Assembly: GCA_036267875.1 (NCBI GenBank)
Contig: DATAVE010000073.1
Coordinates: 41,208-105,207 of the forward strand
Direction of reading: 5' to 3'
Length of the DNA stretch: 64,000 nucleotides
From: DASZTV01 sp036267875
GTDB lineage: Bacteria; Actinomycetota; Actinomycetes; JAFAQI01
The translations under genes and the position numbers were made by a program. Positions within the stretch are counted from its first letter, which is position 1; each line of letters starts with the position of its first letter. A model generated the notes under the pieces. That model saw only the letters and a list, made by a program, of their open reading frames with translations. It was not told where the DNA came from and ran no database searches. This document shows positions 1 to 8,628 of this stretch, piece after piece.

Positions 1-1
1 G

Positions 2-232
2 TTCGCCGAGGAGTCAGGTCTGCTGGCTATTCGCGCCGCTACTAAGCGATTCCAGGCTCATCCCGCCAGGCCAGAGGCGTTCACTCACTGGGGCTCCGGA
101 TTCAAGTTCGGCGCCTCACTGCTGGGACTGCCAACGGGAGATTGCTCATACCGTCCTCCCCAGACCGCCTTCCCGGTTGAGCTCGGGGCACCACTGCGTG
201 AGGCCTACCTCGCCGCCGGCTTCATCAACTAG
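2..232 (+). CDS. C-terminal fragment of a dihydrodipicolinate synthase-family lyase
   Basis: This is an open frame that enters from the left edge and ends with TAG at 230-232, leaving about 76 residues. The tail contains the segment GLPTGDCSYRPPQ followed by a helix ending LREAYLAAGFIN. This resembles the C-terminal helices of the DapA / N-acetylneuraminate lyase family, where a Gly-x-Pro-x-Gly and an Arg-Pro-Pro precede the last amphipathic helix. The catalytic Lys and Tyr would lie upstream of the window, so activity cannot be judged. Members of this family occur in catabolic islands as aldolases or hydratase-aldolases, which would fit the neighbours. The family call rests on tail similarity only and is moderate. 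Confidence 0.5.
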   Translation, partial: FAEESGLLAIRAATKRFQAHPARPEAFTHWGSGFKFGASLLGLPTGDCSYRPPQTAFPVELGAPLREAYLAAGFIN

Positions 233-369
233 AACCAGCGGACAGAAGCGAGACGTCCACTACCGCGGGTTCACCGCCGTTTGCGCGCGCGAACAGCGCG
301 GCGGCGATGCCTCCGTGCTGGTCTGCCCGCCAGCCGTGTCCCCCGCGCACGCCGTTGCCGCTGGGTCGC

Positions 370-421
370 TTGACCCTTAGCGAGAAAGGAGAATATGGTT
401 CTCGTCTAAATATAGTCGAGA
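370..421 (+). promoter_or_regulatory. Promoter with overlapping palindromic operator before the P450-CoA ligase operon
   Basis: A TTGACC (370-375) and a TATGGT (394-399) are separated by 18 nt and make a plausible sigma-70-type promoter. The perfect inverted repeat GAGAA-N5-TTCTC (389-403) covers the -10 box. A second inverted repeat, TCTCG-N12-CGAGA, overlaps it at 400-421. The first palindrome and its AAAGG flank recur before the SDR gene near 5750-5768. A repressor site is likely by position, but the regulator is unknown. Confidence 0.45.
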
Positions 422-482
422 CATACCTGCCGTGCAGCGGGATACGACTGATCGCGACGCCTGCCATGTCCGAGGGAGAGAG

Positions 483-1682
483 TTGTCCCAGAATCTGCTC
501 GGGTTCGATCCCTACTCGCAGACCTTCTTCGACGATCCGTACGAGTCATACGCCGACTTGCGAGAGAACGCTCCGGTCTACTTCAACGAGCAGTACGGCT
601 TCTACGCGCTGTCGCGCTATGCCGATGTCCTCGCGGCGCATGGCGACACCGATCGGCTGGTCAGCTCGTACGGCGTGACGCTGGACATGCTGATGGCCAA
701 GCAGCAGGTCGACATGAACATGATGATCTTGATGGACCCGCCGAAGCACACTCAGCAACGGCAGCTGGTGAGCCAAGCCTTCAAGCGGCGAACCATCACC
801 GATCTCGAGCCACTGGTGACCAACACCGTTGTCGCGTTCCTCGACCAGCTCGACGGCCGGGACAGCTTCGACATCGTCGAGGACTTCGCGGCGTTGTTCC
901 CCGTCGAGGTGATCTCAGCGATGCTCGGGGTGCCCAAGGCCGACCGCCAGCTGGTCCGCCATCGCGTCGATGCGTCTCTCGCTCGTGAGCCAGGCAACCC
1001 CCATCCCACGGAAGCGGGCATCGTTGCCGCCCTCGAGACGGCGGGATACTTCCTCGAGCTGATTCAGCACAAGCGCAGGCATCCGGATGACCTGATCATC
1101 ACCAAGCTCATCGACGCGGTCATCGTCGAACCCGACGGCACCGAGCGCCGGCTCAATGACGATGAGGTAGCGAGCTTCTCGCTGCTCATCGCCAGCGCGG
1201 GCAGCGAAACGGTGACCAAGCTGATCGGCAACGGGGTCGTGCTGTTCGACGAAAATCCTGACCAGTGGCAACAGGTCCTCGCCGACGAGACGAAGATTCC
1301 GGCAGCGATCGAGGAGACCTTGCGGTTCCACCCGCCGTCGCAGTATCAGGGGCGGTTCGCGGTTGCGGATCTGGAGTTCGACGCAGGCCGAATCCCGGCG
1401 CAGTCGCCCGTCCTGTTGCTCACAGGTGCGGCAACTCGTGATCCGCGTGCCTTCGAGCGACCGGACGAGTTCAACATCGGTCGCGGCGGGTTCACCACGC
1501 TTGCCTTCGGCTATGGGCCGCACAGTTGCCTGGGTGCATGGCTGGCCCGGCTGGAGAGCCGCGTCGCGTTCGAGGAGATTCGCCGTCGGTGGCCCAAGTT
1601 CACCGTCGATCGCGATGGCCTGCGGCGGGTCAACATGGTCAACGTCGCCGGCTACTCGCACGTGCCGGTCCACGTCCACTAG
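483..1682 (+). CDS. Cytochrome P450 monooxygenase
   Basis: This is a soluble bacterial P450 of about 399 residues, which would insert oxygen into an organic substrate with electrons from a ferredoxin partner not present in the window. The I-helix has ASAGSET (oxygen-activating Ala/Gly-x-Glu-Thr), the K-helix has EETLR (ExxR), and the heme loop is FGYGPHSCLGAW with the Cys ligand. I chose the TTG start at 483 because GAGGGAG lies 4 nt upstream. A GTG at 432 would add 17 residues with no clear ribosome site. The CoA ligase follows after 9 nt, so the two form an operon. Hydroxylation of a lipid or terpenoid-like acid before or after CoA activation is inferred from context. Confidence 0.9.
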   Translation: MSQNLLGFDPYSQTFFDDPYESYADLRENAPVYFNEQYGFYALSRYADVLAAHGDTDRLVSSYGVTLDMLMAKQQVDMNMMILMDPPKHTQQRQLVSQAFKRRTITDLEPLVTNTVVAFLDQLDGRDSFDIVEDFAALFPVEVISAMLGVPKADRQLVRHRVDASLAREPGNPHPTEAGIVAALETAGYFLELIQHKRRHPDDLIITKLIDAVIVEPDGTERRLNDDEVASFSLLIASAGSETVTKLIGNGVVLFDENPDQWQQVLADETKIPAAIEETLRFHPPSQYQGRFAVADLEFDAGRIPAQSPVLLLTGAATRDPRAFERPDEFNIGRGGFTTLAFGYGPHSCLGAWLARLESRVAFEEIRRRWPKFTVDRDGLRRVNMVNVAGYSHVPVHVH

Positions 1683-1691
1683 GCCTGATCG

Positions 1692-3308
1692 GTGAACGGC
1701 GACCGCAGCAGTGAACTGCCGCCCGAACTCATCCGGCTGCCGGCGAGCGTCCCCGAAGCTCTCGCGAGCCGCGAGAACGAGGCGGCCAACGACTTCGTGG
1801 TCGGCATCGACTTCAGATTGACGTTCGGAGACGCTGACGCCAGCAGCCTCCAGGTCGCCGGCCAGCTCCTCGCCGCGGGCGTCGGCAAGGGCACCCGGCT
1901 CGGAATCCTGTTCGGCAACGATCCGGCCTGGGTAGTCAACTGGCTGGCGGCGTCCCGGATCGGAGCGCTCACTGTCCCGCTGTCGACGTTCTCACCCGGT
2001 CCGGAGCTGGCTCGAACGATCCGACACACGGACATCGCTGCGATCCTGAGCGCGCCGCAGCACGCCGGCCACTCCCTCGTCGACCGCCTCGAGCAGGCCC
2101 TGCCCGGACTGAGCGACTCGGACGACGCGATCGCGCTGCCAGATGCTCCCTATCTGCGCTGGGCGACGGTCGACGGCGGCGGGCCCTCCTGGTCGCGACC
2201 CCTTCCACCATCGGTCAGCCCGAAGGTCGTCGCTGCGGCGCAGGAGCAGGTACATCCAGCCGACGCGCTGGTCATCGTCAGCACCTCGGGCTCCACGTCT
2301 GGGCCGAAGTCGGTGGTGCACACGCACGGGTCATTGGTACGTCACGCAGCCTTGCTGGCCGGTCGCCGAGGGCTCACCTCCGCCGACCGGATCTACTCGC
2401 CGATGCCGTTCTTCTGGGTCGGTGGACTAACGATGGTCCTGCTCGCCGCGCTCACCTCCGGCGCCGCAGCACTGGTGCAGGAGCGATTCGATCCTGGTGA
2501 GGCCTTGGAGCTTGCCGAGCGCGAGCGTGCGACTCAGATCTCATGCTGGCCGAATGCGGCCCAAGCGATGAAGCAGCATCCAACATTCGGCTCCCGCGAT
2601 CTGTCGAGCGTGCGCGGCGGGACCTTGCTCGAAGCGCTGCCACCAGCACACCGACCGCCAAGCGCTGACCGAGCACCGACGCTGCTGGGGATGACTGAGA
2701 CCGGCGGACCACATACCTGCGCCGATGACTCCTACCTGCCGCTTCCCGAGCGGCTCCGCGGCACCTTCGGGCGGGGCCTGCCGGGATTCGAACACCTTGT
2801 CGCCGACGCCGACGAGCCGGGCGTCATTGGTGAGTTGCTCGTGCGCGGGCCGCTGGTGATGGACGCGATCTACAAGGCCGAACGTCACGACACCTTCGCG
2901 CCCGACGGCTGGTACGCCACCGGAGACACCGGCTCATTCGACGCCGAGGGCTACCTACGCTTCAACGGACGCAAGACTGCGATGATCAAGTCCGGCGGAT
3001 CGAACGTCTCCCCTGCCGAAGTCGAGTCGATCCTGAACGCGATCGACGGCGTTCGCGAGTGCTACGTCTTCGGCGTCGCCGCCGGCGAGCGCGGCGAGGA
3101 CGTAGCCGCCGTTGTCGTCCTGCGGCCTGACGCAGATCTCGATCAAGACCAGATCAGAGCCGGGGCGCGCGCCTCGTTGTCGTCATACAAGGTGCCCCGC
3201 CACCTGCAGCTCGTGCGACCGGACGAGCTGCCGATGCTGCCCACCGGCAAGGTCGATCTCGCGACCTTGCGCGCAGGGTTCACAAATCGCGGAGGAACTC
3301 GGCGATGA
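1692..3308 (+). CDS. AMP-forming acyl-CoA synthetase / CoA ligase
   Basis: This is an ANL-superfamily adenylating enzyme of 538 residues that activates a carboxylic acid to its acyl-AMP and then its CoA thioester. Motifs occur in order: the phosphate loop STSGSTSGPKS (about 197-207), GMTETGG (333-339), YATGDTG (408-414), the hinge GRKTAMIKSGG (426-436) and a C-terminal PTGK that carries the adenylation lysine. It starts with GTG, 9 nt after the P450 stop. Its 3' end overlaps the convergent hydrolase gene by 29 nt. Substrate specificity cannot be read from sequence. A second ligase at 10058-11704 serves the main operon on the other strand. Confidence 0.9.
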   Translation: MNGDRSSELPPELIRLPASVPEALASRENEAANDFVVGIDFRLTFGDADASSLQVAGQLLAAGVGKGTRLGILFGNDPAWVVNWLAASRIGALTVPLSTFSPGPELARTIRHTDIAAILSAPQHAGHSLVDRLEQALPGLSDSDDAIALPDAPYLRWATVDGGGPSWSRPLPPSVSPKVVAAAQEQVHPADALVIVSTSGSTSGPKSVVHTHGSLVRHAALLAGRRGLTSADRIYSPMPFFWVGGLTMVLLAALTSGAAALVQERFDPGEALELAERERATQISCWPNAAQAMKQHPTFGSRDLSSVRGGTLLEALPPAHRPPSADRAPTLLGMTETGGPHTCADDSYLPLPERLRGTFGRGLPGFEHLVADADEPGVIGELLVRGPLVMDAIYKAERHDTFAPDGWYATGDTGSFDAEGYLRFNGRKTAMIKSGGSNVSPAEVESILNAIDGVRECYVFGVAAGERGEDVAAVVVLRPDADLDQDQIRAGARASLSSYKVPRHLQLVRPDELPMLPTGKVDLATLRAGFTNRGGTRR

Positions 3309-4023
3309 TCGGCTCGACTTGCTCGACGCGATCCTTGTGAACGGCGTGACCGCCGCCTTCGATCTCGATGTGTCTGGCCAACGGATTCGTCGCGGCGAAC
3401 AGCCGGGACTGCTCGAGCCGGCGAGGGTCGTCGTCCGAGCCGCAGATCAACAGCATCGGGATCGTCAACGTCTGCAGATCCTCCAGGGAGATCAGGGTTC
3501 GCTCTGCGTGACGCACCCAAAGGTCCTGCATGATGTCGATCCAGTGGTCCGGACCGTGCCGCTCGGCGTGCAGCCGGCGCAGGCCCTTTGGCCAGCGGCT
3601 CTCCAGGGTCTCGCGGCTGGGCACCTCGGCCCTGGCGGCCGCGCCCTTCTTCGCGGTGCCAAGACCCGGGCTCAACAAGATCAGGCTTTGCGCGATACCT
3701 GGATGGTCCAGCGCCAGTCGAAGAGCGACCTCAGACCCGAAGGAGAAGCCCAGCAGGTGCGGCCGTCCGAGACTCTCGTGGGCGATCAGTTCGCGCAGGT
3801 CCTCTTCGATGAGCTCGAGTGCCAGCTGTCCGGATCGATGATCTGACTCGCCGTGCCCCCGCAGGTCTGGCTTGACGACGCGGAACGAGTCGCTGAGATT
3901 GCGGGTCAGGTGGTCCCACTCGTAGCTGCCTGTGCTCGTGGCGCTGTGGATACAAAGGAGCGCGGGGCCGCTGCCCGCTGTTTCGTAGTGCAGGGTGAGC
4001 CCGTCGCTGGTGTAGCTAGGCAT
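3280..4023 (-). CDS. Alpha/beta-hydrolase
   Basis: This is an alpha/beta-hydrolase fold enzyme of 247 residues with a readable triad: nucleophile Ser94 in GFSFGS, Asp197 in ICGSDDDP and His226 in GGGHAVH. The oxyanion segment is CIHSATSTG. The ATG at 4023 was chosen because AGGAG precedes it by about 10 nt. It lies 14 nt downstream of the OB-thiolase fusion gene and is probably co-transcribed with it. Such enzymes hydrolyse esters, lactones or C-C bonds of diketones. In a catabolic island a lactonase or ring-cleavage-product hydrolase is possible, but the reaction is not determined. Confidence 0.85.
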   Translation of the reverse strand: MPSYTSDGLTLHYETAGSGPALLCIHSATSTGSYEWDHLTRNLSDSFRVVKPDLRGHGESDHRSGQLALELIEEDLRELIAHESLGRPHLLGFSFGSEVALRLALDHPGIAQSLILLSPGLGTAKKGAAARAEVPSRETLESRWPKGLRRLHAERHGPDHWIDIMQDLWVRHAERTLISLEDLQTLTIPMLLICGSDDDPRRLEQSRLFAATNPLARHIEIEGGGHAVHKDRVEQVEPIIAEFLRDL

Positions 4024-4037
4024 GTCGCGACGTTCTC

Positions 4038-5699
4038 CTACGCTCTGTCGACAGTGAGTAGTGCACAACCACCGGGGGTTCCGCCGCCCGTCGTGACGAC
4101 GGCCACCTCGGCTCCCGACACCTGCCGGTCGCCGGCGACGCCTCGCAGCTGAAGAACCGCCTCATGGATGAACCCGAAGCCATGGAGACGACCGGCGGAG
4201 AGCTGGCCGCCGTGGGTATTCAGCGGCAGCGCTCCGTCCAGCGCGATCCGCTGACCGCCTTCGACAAAGGGGCCGCCCTCTCCGATCTCGCAGAACCCCA
4301 GCGCCTCGAGCCAACTCAGGCAGTTGAACGTAAAGCCGTCGTAGAGCTCGGCGACATCGACATCCTGCTGCCGCAGCGCGGAGCGTCGCCAAAGGTGCTG
4401 GGCAGGCCCGATGACCTGCGGTTCGTGGGTGAGCGTGCCCTGGTCCCAGGAGAGTCGATCGGTGATCTGGGTGCCCACGGCATCGACGAGCACGGGCGGC
4501 TGCCGCAGATCTCGTGCCGTTTCACGCGCGGAGATAACGACGGCAACCGCCCCATCGCACGGGACGTCGCAGTCGTAGAGCCCGAACGGGGTGGAGACCA
4601 GACGAGCGCTCAGATACTCGTCCATGCTCAGCGGCTCGGTGTACACCGCTGCGGGGTTGAGCGCCGCGTTGCGGCGGGCGTTCAGCGCTATCGCCCCGAG
4701 CTGCTCCCGCGTCGTGCCGTACCTGGCGAAGTGCTGCGAGGCGGCCATCGCGATCCAGTTGGCAGCAGACATCGCCCCGAACGGCGCGCGGCCTTCTCGC
4801 ATCCCGGAAGCTCGGCCGCCGGTGCCGGACCGCAGCGCTCCGCTGCGGGCGAGGGCAGTGTGGGTGGACTCCCACACGGTGCGGAAGCACAGCACGTGCC
4901 GGCACAGGCCGCCTGCCACCGCGAGCATGCCGGCGATCACGGCACCGATTTGTCCGGGGGTCTCCCCACCGCCGTTTATCCACGCCGGTTGCAGGTGCAG
5001 TGCCTCGACGAGCGCAGTCACGCCACCCTCGCTGAAGCCGCCCGCGGATCCGGCTGCACCCGGGTACGTAGCAAGCCCGTCGATGTCGTCCAACGTCAGC
5101 CCGGCGTCCTCGATTGCGCTTGTGGCTGCCTCGATCGTGAGCTGCAGCGCAGGGCGCATCAGGCGTCGTCCGACGGTCGACATCCCGATGCCGGTGATGG
5201 CTACTCGGCGCTCGAAGCGGCCGTCGGGCTCAACGGTAGGTCGTCCAGCCGTGCGCGGCTCTGGCACCGTCCAGTCCCCGTCAGGCTCGCCGCTCGGCGC
5301 AAACAGCGGCAGCCATACGTCATCAAGGGGTGCGAACTGGACCGCGACGCGAAGGCCTAGGTGCACCTCGCTCGACGGGCATCCGACGATGTTGGTGGTG
5401 AGGCGAATGCGCCGGTCTTCATCGATTGCCACGACGGCGATCGAGTACGGCGGCGGCATGGCAGCAATCCACTGTTGGTGGTTCTCGGTGGCTGCGATGA
5501 CCGTGGCGGATCCCGATACGTCCGCGATCTCGGTGGCGAACGACCGGCAGTACGGGCAGACCGCAGCGACCGGGAACCGCAGCTGCTGACACTCGGTGCA
5601 GCGCTGGAACCGCAGCACTCCGTCCTCGCCCGCCCGCCAGAAGAACGCGTTGTCGGTGTCGACGTTCGGTGCTGGCCGTCCCGACAGACCCTCGGACAC
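4038..5699 (-). CDS. DUF35 OB-fold / Ltp2-like thiolase-fold fusion (putative retro-aldolase)
   Basis: This is a two-domain protein of 553 residues. The N-terminal part has a zinc ribbon with two CxxC pairs (Cys34/37 and Cys48/51) and an OB fold, as in DUF35 proteins. The C-terminal part (from about 150) is a thiolase-fold lipid-transfer domain. The position of the thiolase nucleophile reads GGGETPGQIG, so the catalytic Cys is missing. The segments ELYDGFTFN and NTHGGQLSAGRLHG match the Ltp2 type. In actinobacterial steroid side-chain degradation, Ltp2 with a separate DUF35 partner is a retro-aldolase acting on a beta-hydroxyacyl-CoA. Here both partners are fused. I chose GTG 5699, preceded by GAAGGGAA, over an upstream ATG at 5750. 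The hydrolase follows in the same operon. Confidence 0.85.
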   Translation of the reverse strand: MSEGLSGRPAPNVDTDNAFFWRAGEDGVLRFQRCTECQQLRFPVAAVCPYCRSFATEIADVSGSATVIAATENHQQWIAAMPPPYSIAVVAIDEDRRIRLTTNIVGCPSSEVHLGLRVAVQFAPLDDVWLPLFAPSGEPDGDWTVPEPRTAGRPTVEPDGRFERRVAITGIGMSTVGRRLMRPALQLTIEAATSAIEDAGLTLDDIDGLATYPGAAGSAGGFSEGGVTALVEALHLQPAWINGGGETPGQIGAVIAGMLAVAGGLCRHVLCFRTVWESTHTALARSGALRSGTGGRASGMREGRAPFGAMSAANWIAMAASQHFARYGTTREQLGAIALNARRNAALNPAAVYTEPLSMDEYLSARLVSTPFGLYDCDVPCDGAVAVVISARETARDLRQPPVLVDAVGTQITDRLSWDQGTLTHEPQVIGPAQHLWRRSALRQQDVDVAELYDGFTFNCLSWLEALGFCEIGEGGPFVEGGQRIALDGALPLNTHGGQLSAGRLHGFGFIHEAVLQLRGVAGDRQVSGAEVAVVTTGGGTPGGCALLTVDRA

Positions 5700-5740
5700 C
5701 CGCGTTCCCTTCGGTGATGCGCAGCAGAGGTACAGCGCTC

Positions 5741-5771
5741 TATGATGCAAAAGGAGAGTCTAGTTCTCTTC
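5741..5771 (+). promoter_or_regulatory. Divergent promoter region with second copy of the GAGA-TTCTC palindrome
   Basis: A TATGAT box lies at 5741-5746. The palindrome-like sequence GAGAGTCTAGTTCTC (5754-5768) lies where transcription towards the SDR should begin. It matches the operator at 389-403 at 12 of 15 positions, and both copies are preceded by AAAGG. The intergenic space (5700-5785) is shared with the OB-thiolase gene on the minus strand, so one site could control both directions. Confidence 0.4.
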
Positions 5772-5785
5772 ATTTGAGGAGTGGC

Positions 5786-6538
5786 GTGTCAGTTCACGAT
5801 GTGTCATCGCTGCGCGTGCTGGTCGTCGGCGCCTCCAGCGGGATCGGACGGGAGCTGTCGAGCCAGCTTGTCGAGGGGGGCGCGAAGGTCGTCGCTGCCG
5901 CCCGGCGAGTGGAGCGGCTCAAGGAGATCTCCGGGGCACACGCGGTCCAGTGCGACGTGCGACAGCCGGCGGATTGCGCCCGTGCCGTCGAGGAGGCCGT
6001 CACCCATCTCGGCGGTCTCGACGCGGTCGTCTACGCCAGCGGCATCGGCAAGTTCACGCCGCTCGACACCGCGCAGAACGTCGACTGGCTGGAGATCCTC
6101 GAGACGAACCTGATCGGCGCGGCCTTGATCACGAAGGCGGCGTTGCCATACCTGCAGGACGAGTCGAGCCAGGGTCGCGCACTGTTTCTCTCCTCGGATG
6201 CCGGCGAGCGCGCATATCCGGGCCTCGTGGCCTATGGCGCGTCGAAGGCAGGGCTCAGCAGGTTCTGCCAAGGCCTCCGCGACGAATACTCAGACCTTCG
6301 AGTTACCGACGTGGTTGTCGGACCGACGTCCGACACAGGCGTGGCGGACAACATGGATCCCGAGCTGCTTACGTACTGGGTGTCGCGGTGGTACGCCGAG
6401 GGCTGGGTTCGCTTCTCGATGCAGACGCCTGCCGATGTCGCCAACAGCATCGTGGAGGTTCTGGTCGCGGAAAACCCTGAACCGGTGATCTCCGGTCACG
6501 GCGGACCAGAAGTCGGCGCGCGACCGCTTGCCGACTGA
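5786..6538 (+). CDS. Short-chain dehydrogenase/reductase
   Basis: This is a classical SDR of 250 residues. It has the dinucleotide-binding GASSGIG near residue 15, an NxxG-like YASGIG, a catalytic Ser in LFLSSDAG and the YGASK active-site pair near residue 155. It would oxidise or reduce a hydroxyl/keto group with NAD(P)(H). GTG 5786 is preceded by GAGGAG at 5 nt. The thioesterase follows after 14 nt and is likely co-transcribed. The SDR probably acts on a hydroxyl created by the P450 or hydratase of the island, but that is inference. It is only distantly similar to the FabG-like SDR at 11701-12450. Confidence 0.88.
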   Translation: MSVHDVSSLRVLVVGASSGIGRELSSQLVEGGAKVVAAARRVERLKEISGAHAVQCDVRQPADCARAVEEAVTHLGGLDAVVYASGIGKFTPLDTAQNVDWLEILETNLIGAALITKAALPYLQDESSQGRALFLSSDAGERAYPGLVAYGASKAGLSRFCQGLRDEYSDLRVTDVVVGPTSDTGVADNMDPELLTYWVSRWYAEGWVRFSMQTPADVANSIVEVLVAENPEPVISGHGGPEVGARPLAD

Positions 6539-6552
6539 CGCGAAGGATCCGA

Positions 6553-7401
6553 ATGCCTGACCGTGTCGATGTCGTCGACGTCCTCGCCCTTGAACCGAAC
6601 GGTGTCGATAGCTATCGCGGCGAGAACCTCACCGACAGCCATGGTGTGGTCTTCGGCGGCCAGCTCATGGCGCAGGTCGTCACTGCGGCCGGGTTGGCGG
6701 TGCCGGACAAGCGCGTGAAGTCCATTCACAACGTGTTCGCCCGCGGTGGCGATCCAGAGCGACCGCTCGACCTGACTGTCGTTCGGCAGAGTTCGGGTCG
6801 ATCGTTCGCGACCGTGGCCGTGGCCGTCGCGCAGGACGAGCGACTCTGCACAAGCGCGCTCGTCCTCATGCAGGCCGCGGAGCCTGATCTGATCAGACAC
6901 CAGGCTGCGATGCCGGCTTCGAAGGGACCCGACCTGGCAACTCCCAAGTACTCATCGCGTGGCTGGGAGGTGCGTATCGATGACGACGTCGATCTCTACG
7001 ATCCCGAAGCGGTCGGTCCCGCCGAGCTCAACGTGTGGAGTCGTTTCAGCAATGGTCCCCACGACCCGTCGACGAGCCAAGCCCTACTCGCGTACGCATC
7101 GGACGGGTTCTTGATCGGCACTGCAATGCGTCCTCACGCCGGCGTCGGCCAGTCGATGGCGCACGTGTCGATCTCTACCAGCGTGATCAGCCAGACGGTG
7201 TCGTTTCATGACGATTTCGATGCCGCCGACTGGCACCTGTTGGCCCATGAAAGTCCGCATGCCGGTGGCGGCCGGTCTTACGGTCGCGCGCACGTGTTCA
7301 CTGCCGACGGGCGCCTCGTTGCTTCCTACGAGCAGCAGAACCTGATCCGCGCATTTGCCGCCGACCGTCGCCCGGCGCCCGGGACGGTGTCGAAGTACTA
7401 G
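6553..7401 (+). CDS. TesB-like acyl-CoA thioesterase
   Basis: This protein of 282 residues has two hot-dog units in one chain, the architecture of acyl-CoA thioesterase II. The first unit has HGVVFGGQLMAQ and the helix that packs in the hot-dog groove. The second has FHDDFDAADWHLLAHES followed by a glycine-rich strand ending the sheet. It would hydrolyse acyl-CoA to free acid and CoA, perhaps releasing CoA from stalled intermediates. It overlaps the 3' end of the convergent amidohydrolase by 4 nt and follows the SDR in the same operon. The family call is good; the chain-length preference is unknown. Confidence 0.82.
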   Translation: MPDRVDVVDVLALEPNGVDSYRGENLTDSHGVVFGGQLMAQVVTAAGLAVPDKRVKSIHNVFARGGDPERPLDLTVVRQSSGRSFATVAVAVAQDERLCTSALVLMQAAEPDLIRHQAAMPASKGPDLATPKYSSRGWEVRIDDDVDLYDPEAVGPAELNVWSRFSNGPHDPSTSQALLAYASDGFLIGTAMRPHAGVGQSMAHVSISTSVISQTVSFHDDFDAADWHLLAHESPHAGGGRSYGRAHVFTADGRLVASYEQQNLIRAFAADRRPAPGTVSKY

Positions 7402-8585
7402 ACGGTGGGCACTCGCATGATGGTCGCCATGGTGCCCCCCATGATCATCGCCACCTCGGACGGTGAGAATCCAGCCAGGTGATCGATGTAGCTCAGCGGG
7501 TCGGCGAGGCCTTCTGGATGCGGAAAGTCCGATCCGTACAGGATGTGGTCGAGCGGGATCGACTTCGCCAGCTCGCGCACATCGTCCTCCCAGAACGGGT
7601 TGACGTAGATGCATCGATGGACGGTGTCGACCGGGTGCTCGGCGAACTCCTGCGGCATCTTCTTGTAGGCAGCCGCCAGGTTCTCTACGAGCGGCGCCAC
7701 CCATTCGCTGCCGTTCTCGACCAACGCGATGCGCAGTTCCGGGAACCGCGTCAACGCGCCATGACAGACCAGAGCGGCGACCGCGTCGCCGGCGGGACTG
7801 TGCGTGGCGGTGTGGTACGCACGGAAGGCTGACGGCTTGAACGGCAGGAACTCGCCGGTGCCCTCCCATTCGTTGGAGTAGCGCGAGTATCCGCTGTCGG
7901 ACGCGTGCATGATCACCAGGGTGTCGGTCTCGACGACACGTCTCCAGAACGGGTCGAACTCCGGCAGTCCGAAGGAACGGTGACCGTGCAGACCCGGCAC
8001 GGGAGCAGGACGTATCAGCACCGCGCGGGCGCCGCGCTCGACCACCCAGTTCAGCTCCTCGATCGCCTTGTCCACGATTGGCAAGGTGATGATCGGTGTC
8101 GTGAAGATGCGGTCCTTCCAGTTGAAGGTCCAGGTGTCATGGATCCACTGGTTGAGGGCGTGGATGACGGCGTGCGTCGCCTCCGGGTGCTCGGAGAAGC
8201 GCTCCTCGACGAGACTGGCCAGGGTCGGGTACATCATCGTTCGATCAAGGCCCTGCTCGTCCATCAGCGCCAGTCGCGCGCCAGGCTCGCGAAACGCATC
8301 GATCGAGGAGATGGCCTTGCCCATGAGCTCGCGTCGCTCTTTGCCTTCAGGGTTGCCGTTCCGGAAGAAGTCTTCCTGGGCTCCGGGCGCCGCGACCTTG
8401 TCGAACGTCGGGTTGGGGATGTAGTCGCTGATCTGCCCCAACGTCGCGATCTTCGTGCGCCCGTTGACCTCGACATAGGAGACGGCGTTCTTGTACGCGT
8501 CCGGCAGGAACGCCGTGAGCGCGTCGCGCGTCTCGTACAGGTGGTTGTCTCCGTCGAACACAGGGAAGTCGACCGTGCGCGTCAT
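7398..8585 (-). CDS. Amidohydrolase-2 family metal-dependent hydrolase/decarboxylase
   Basis: This is a TIM-barrel amidohydrolase of 395 residues. The first metal motif is FDGDNHLYE, where related decarboxylases have D-x-H. A later strand carries VIMHASDSG and the last carries YGSDFPHPEG with the catalytic Asp and a metal-side His. The family includes decarboxylases and hydrolases of aromatic or alicyclic acids and is common in actinobacterial lipid and steroid islands. AAAGGAGC precedes the ATG. The gene lies 43 nt downstream of the tandem FadR regulator and is probably the last gene of the large minus-strand operon. It is clearly paralogous to the gene at 19993-21186. Confidence 0.85.
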   Translation of the reverse strand: MTRTVDFPVFDGDNHLYETRDALTAFLPDAYKNAVSYVEVNGRTKIATLGQISDYIPNPTFDKVAAPGAQEDFFRNGNPEGKERRELMGKAISSIDAFREPGARLALMDEQGLDRTMMYPTLASLVEERFSEHPEATHAVIHALNQWIHDTWTFNWKDRIFTTPIITLPIVDKAIEELNWVVERGARAVLIRPAPVPGLHGHRSFGLPEFDPFWRRVVETDTLVIMHASDSGYSRYSNEWEGTGEFLPFKPSAFRAYHTATHSPAGDAVAALVCHGALTRFPELRIALVENGSEWVAPLVENLAAAYKKMPQEFAEHPVDTVHRCIYVNPFWEDDVRELAKSIPLDHILYGSDFPHPEGLADPLSYIDHLAGFSPSEVAMIMGGTMATIMRVPTV

Positions 8586-8595
8586 GCCCGCTCCT

Positions 8596-8613
8596 TTGTT
8601 GATTCCATAACAA
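8596..8613. promoter_or_regulatory. Inverted repeat TTGTT-N8-AACAA between regulator and amidohydrolase
   Basis: Perfect 5-bp arms (8596-8600 and 8609-8613) flank an 8-nt spacer in the 43-nt gap just upstream of the amidohydrolase ribosome site. TTGT/ACAA half-sites are common for FadR-type GntR regulators, and the neighbouring gene encodes one. The spacer is longer than usual, so operator function is only suggested. Confidence 0.3.
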
Positions 8614-8628
8614 GCTCCTGTAATCGGG

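Noticed and set aside
1679..2430. Several short frames in antisense or alternative frames across the P450-ligase operon
   Set aside because: All are high-GC shadows with no motif, and none has a supported start.
4164..5360. A 398-codon plus-strand frame
   Set aside because: It lies antisense to the OB-thiolase fusion gene, which has clear zinc-ribbon and thiolase-fold motifs. The plus frame has no recognisable motif.
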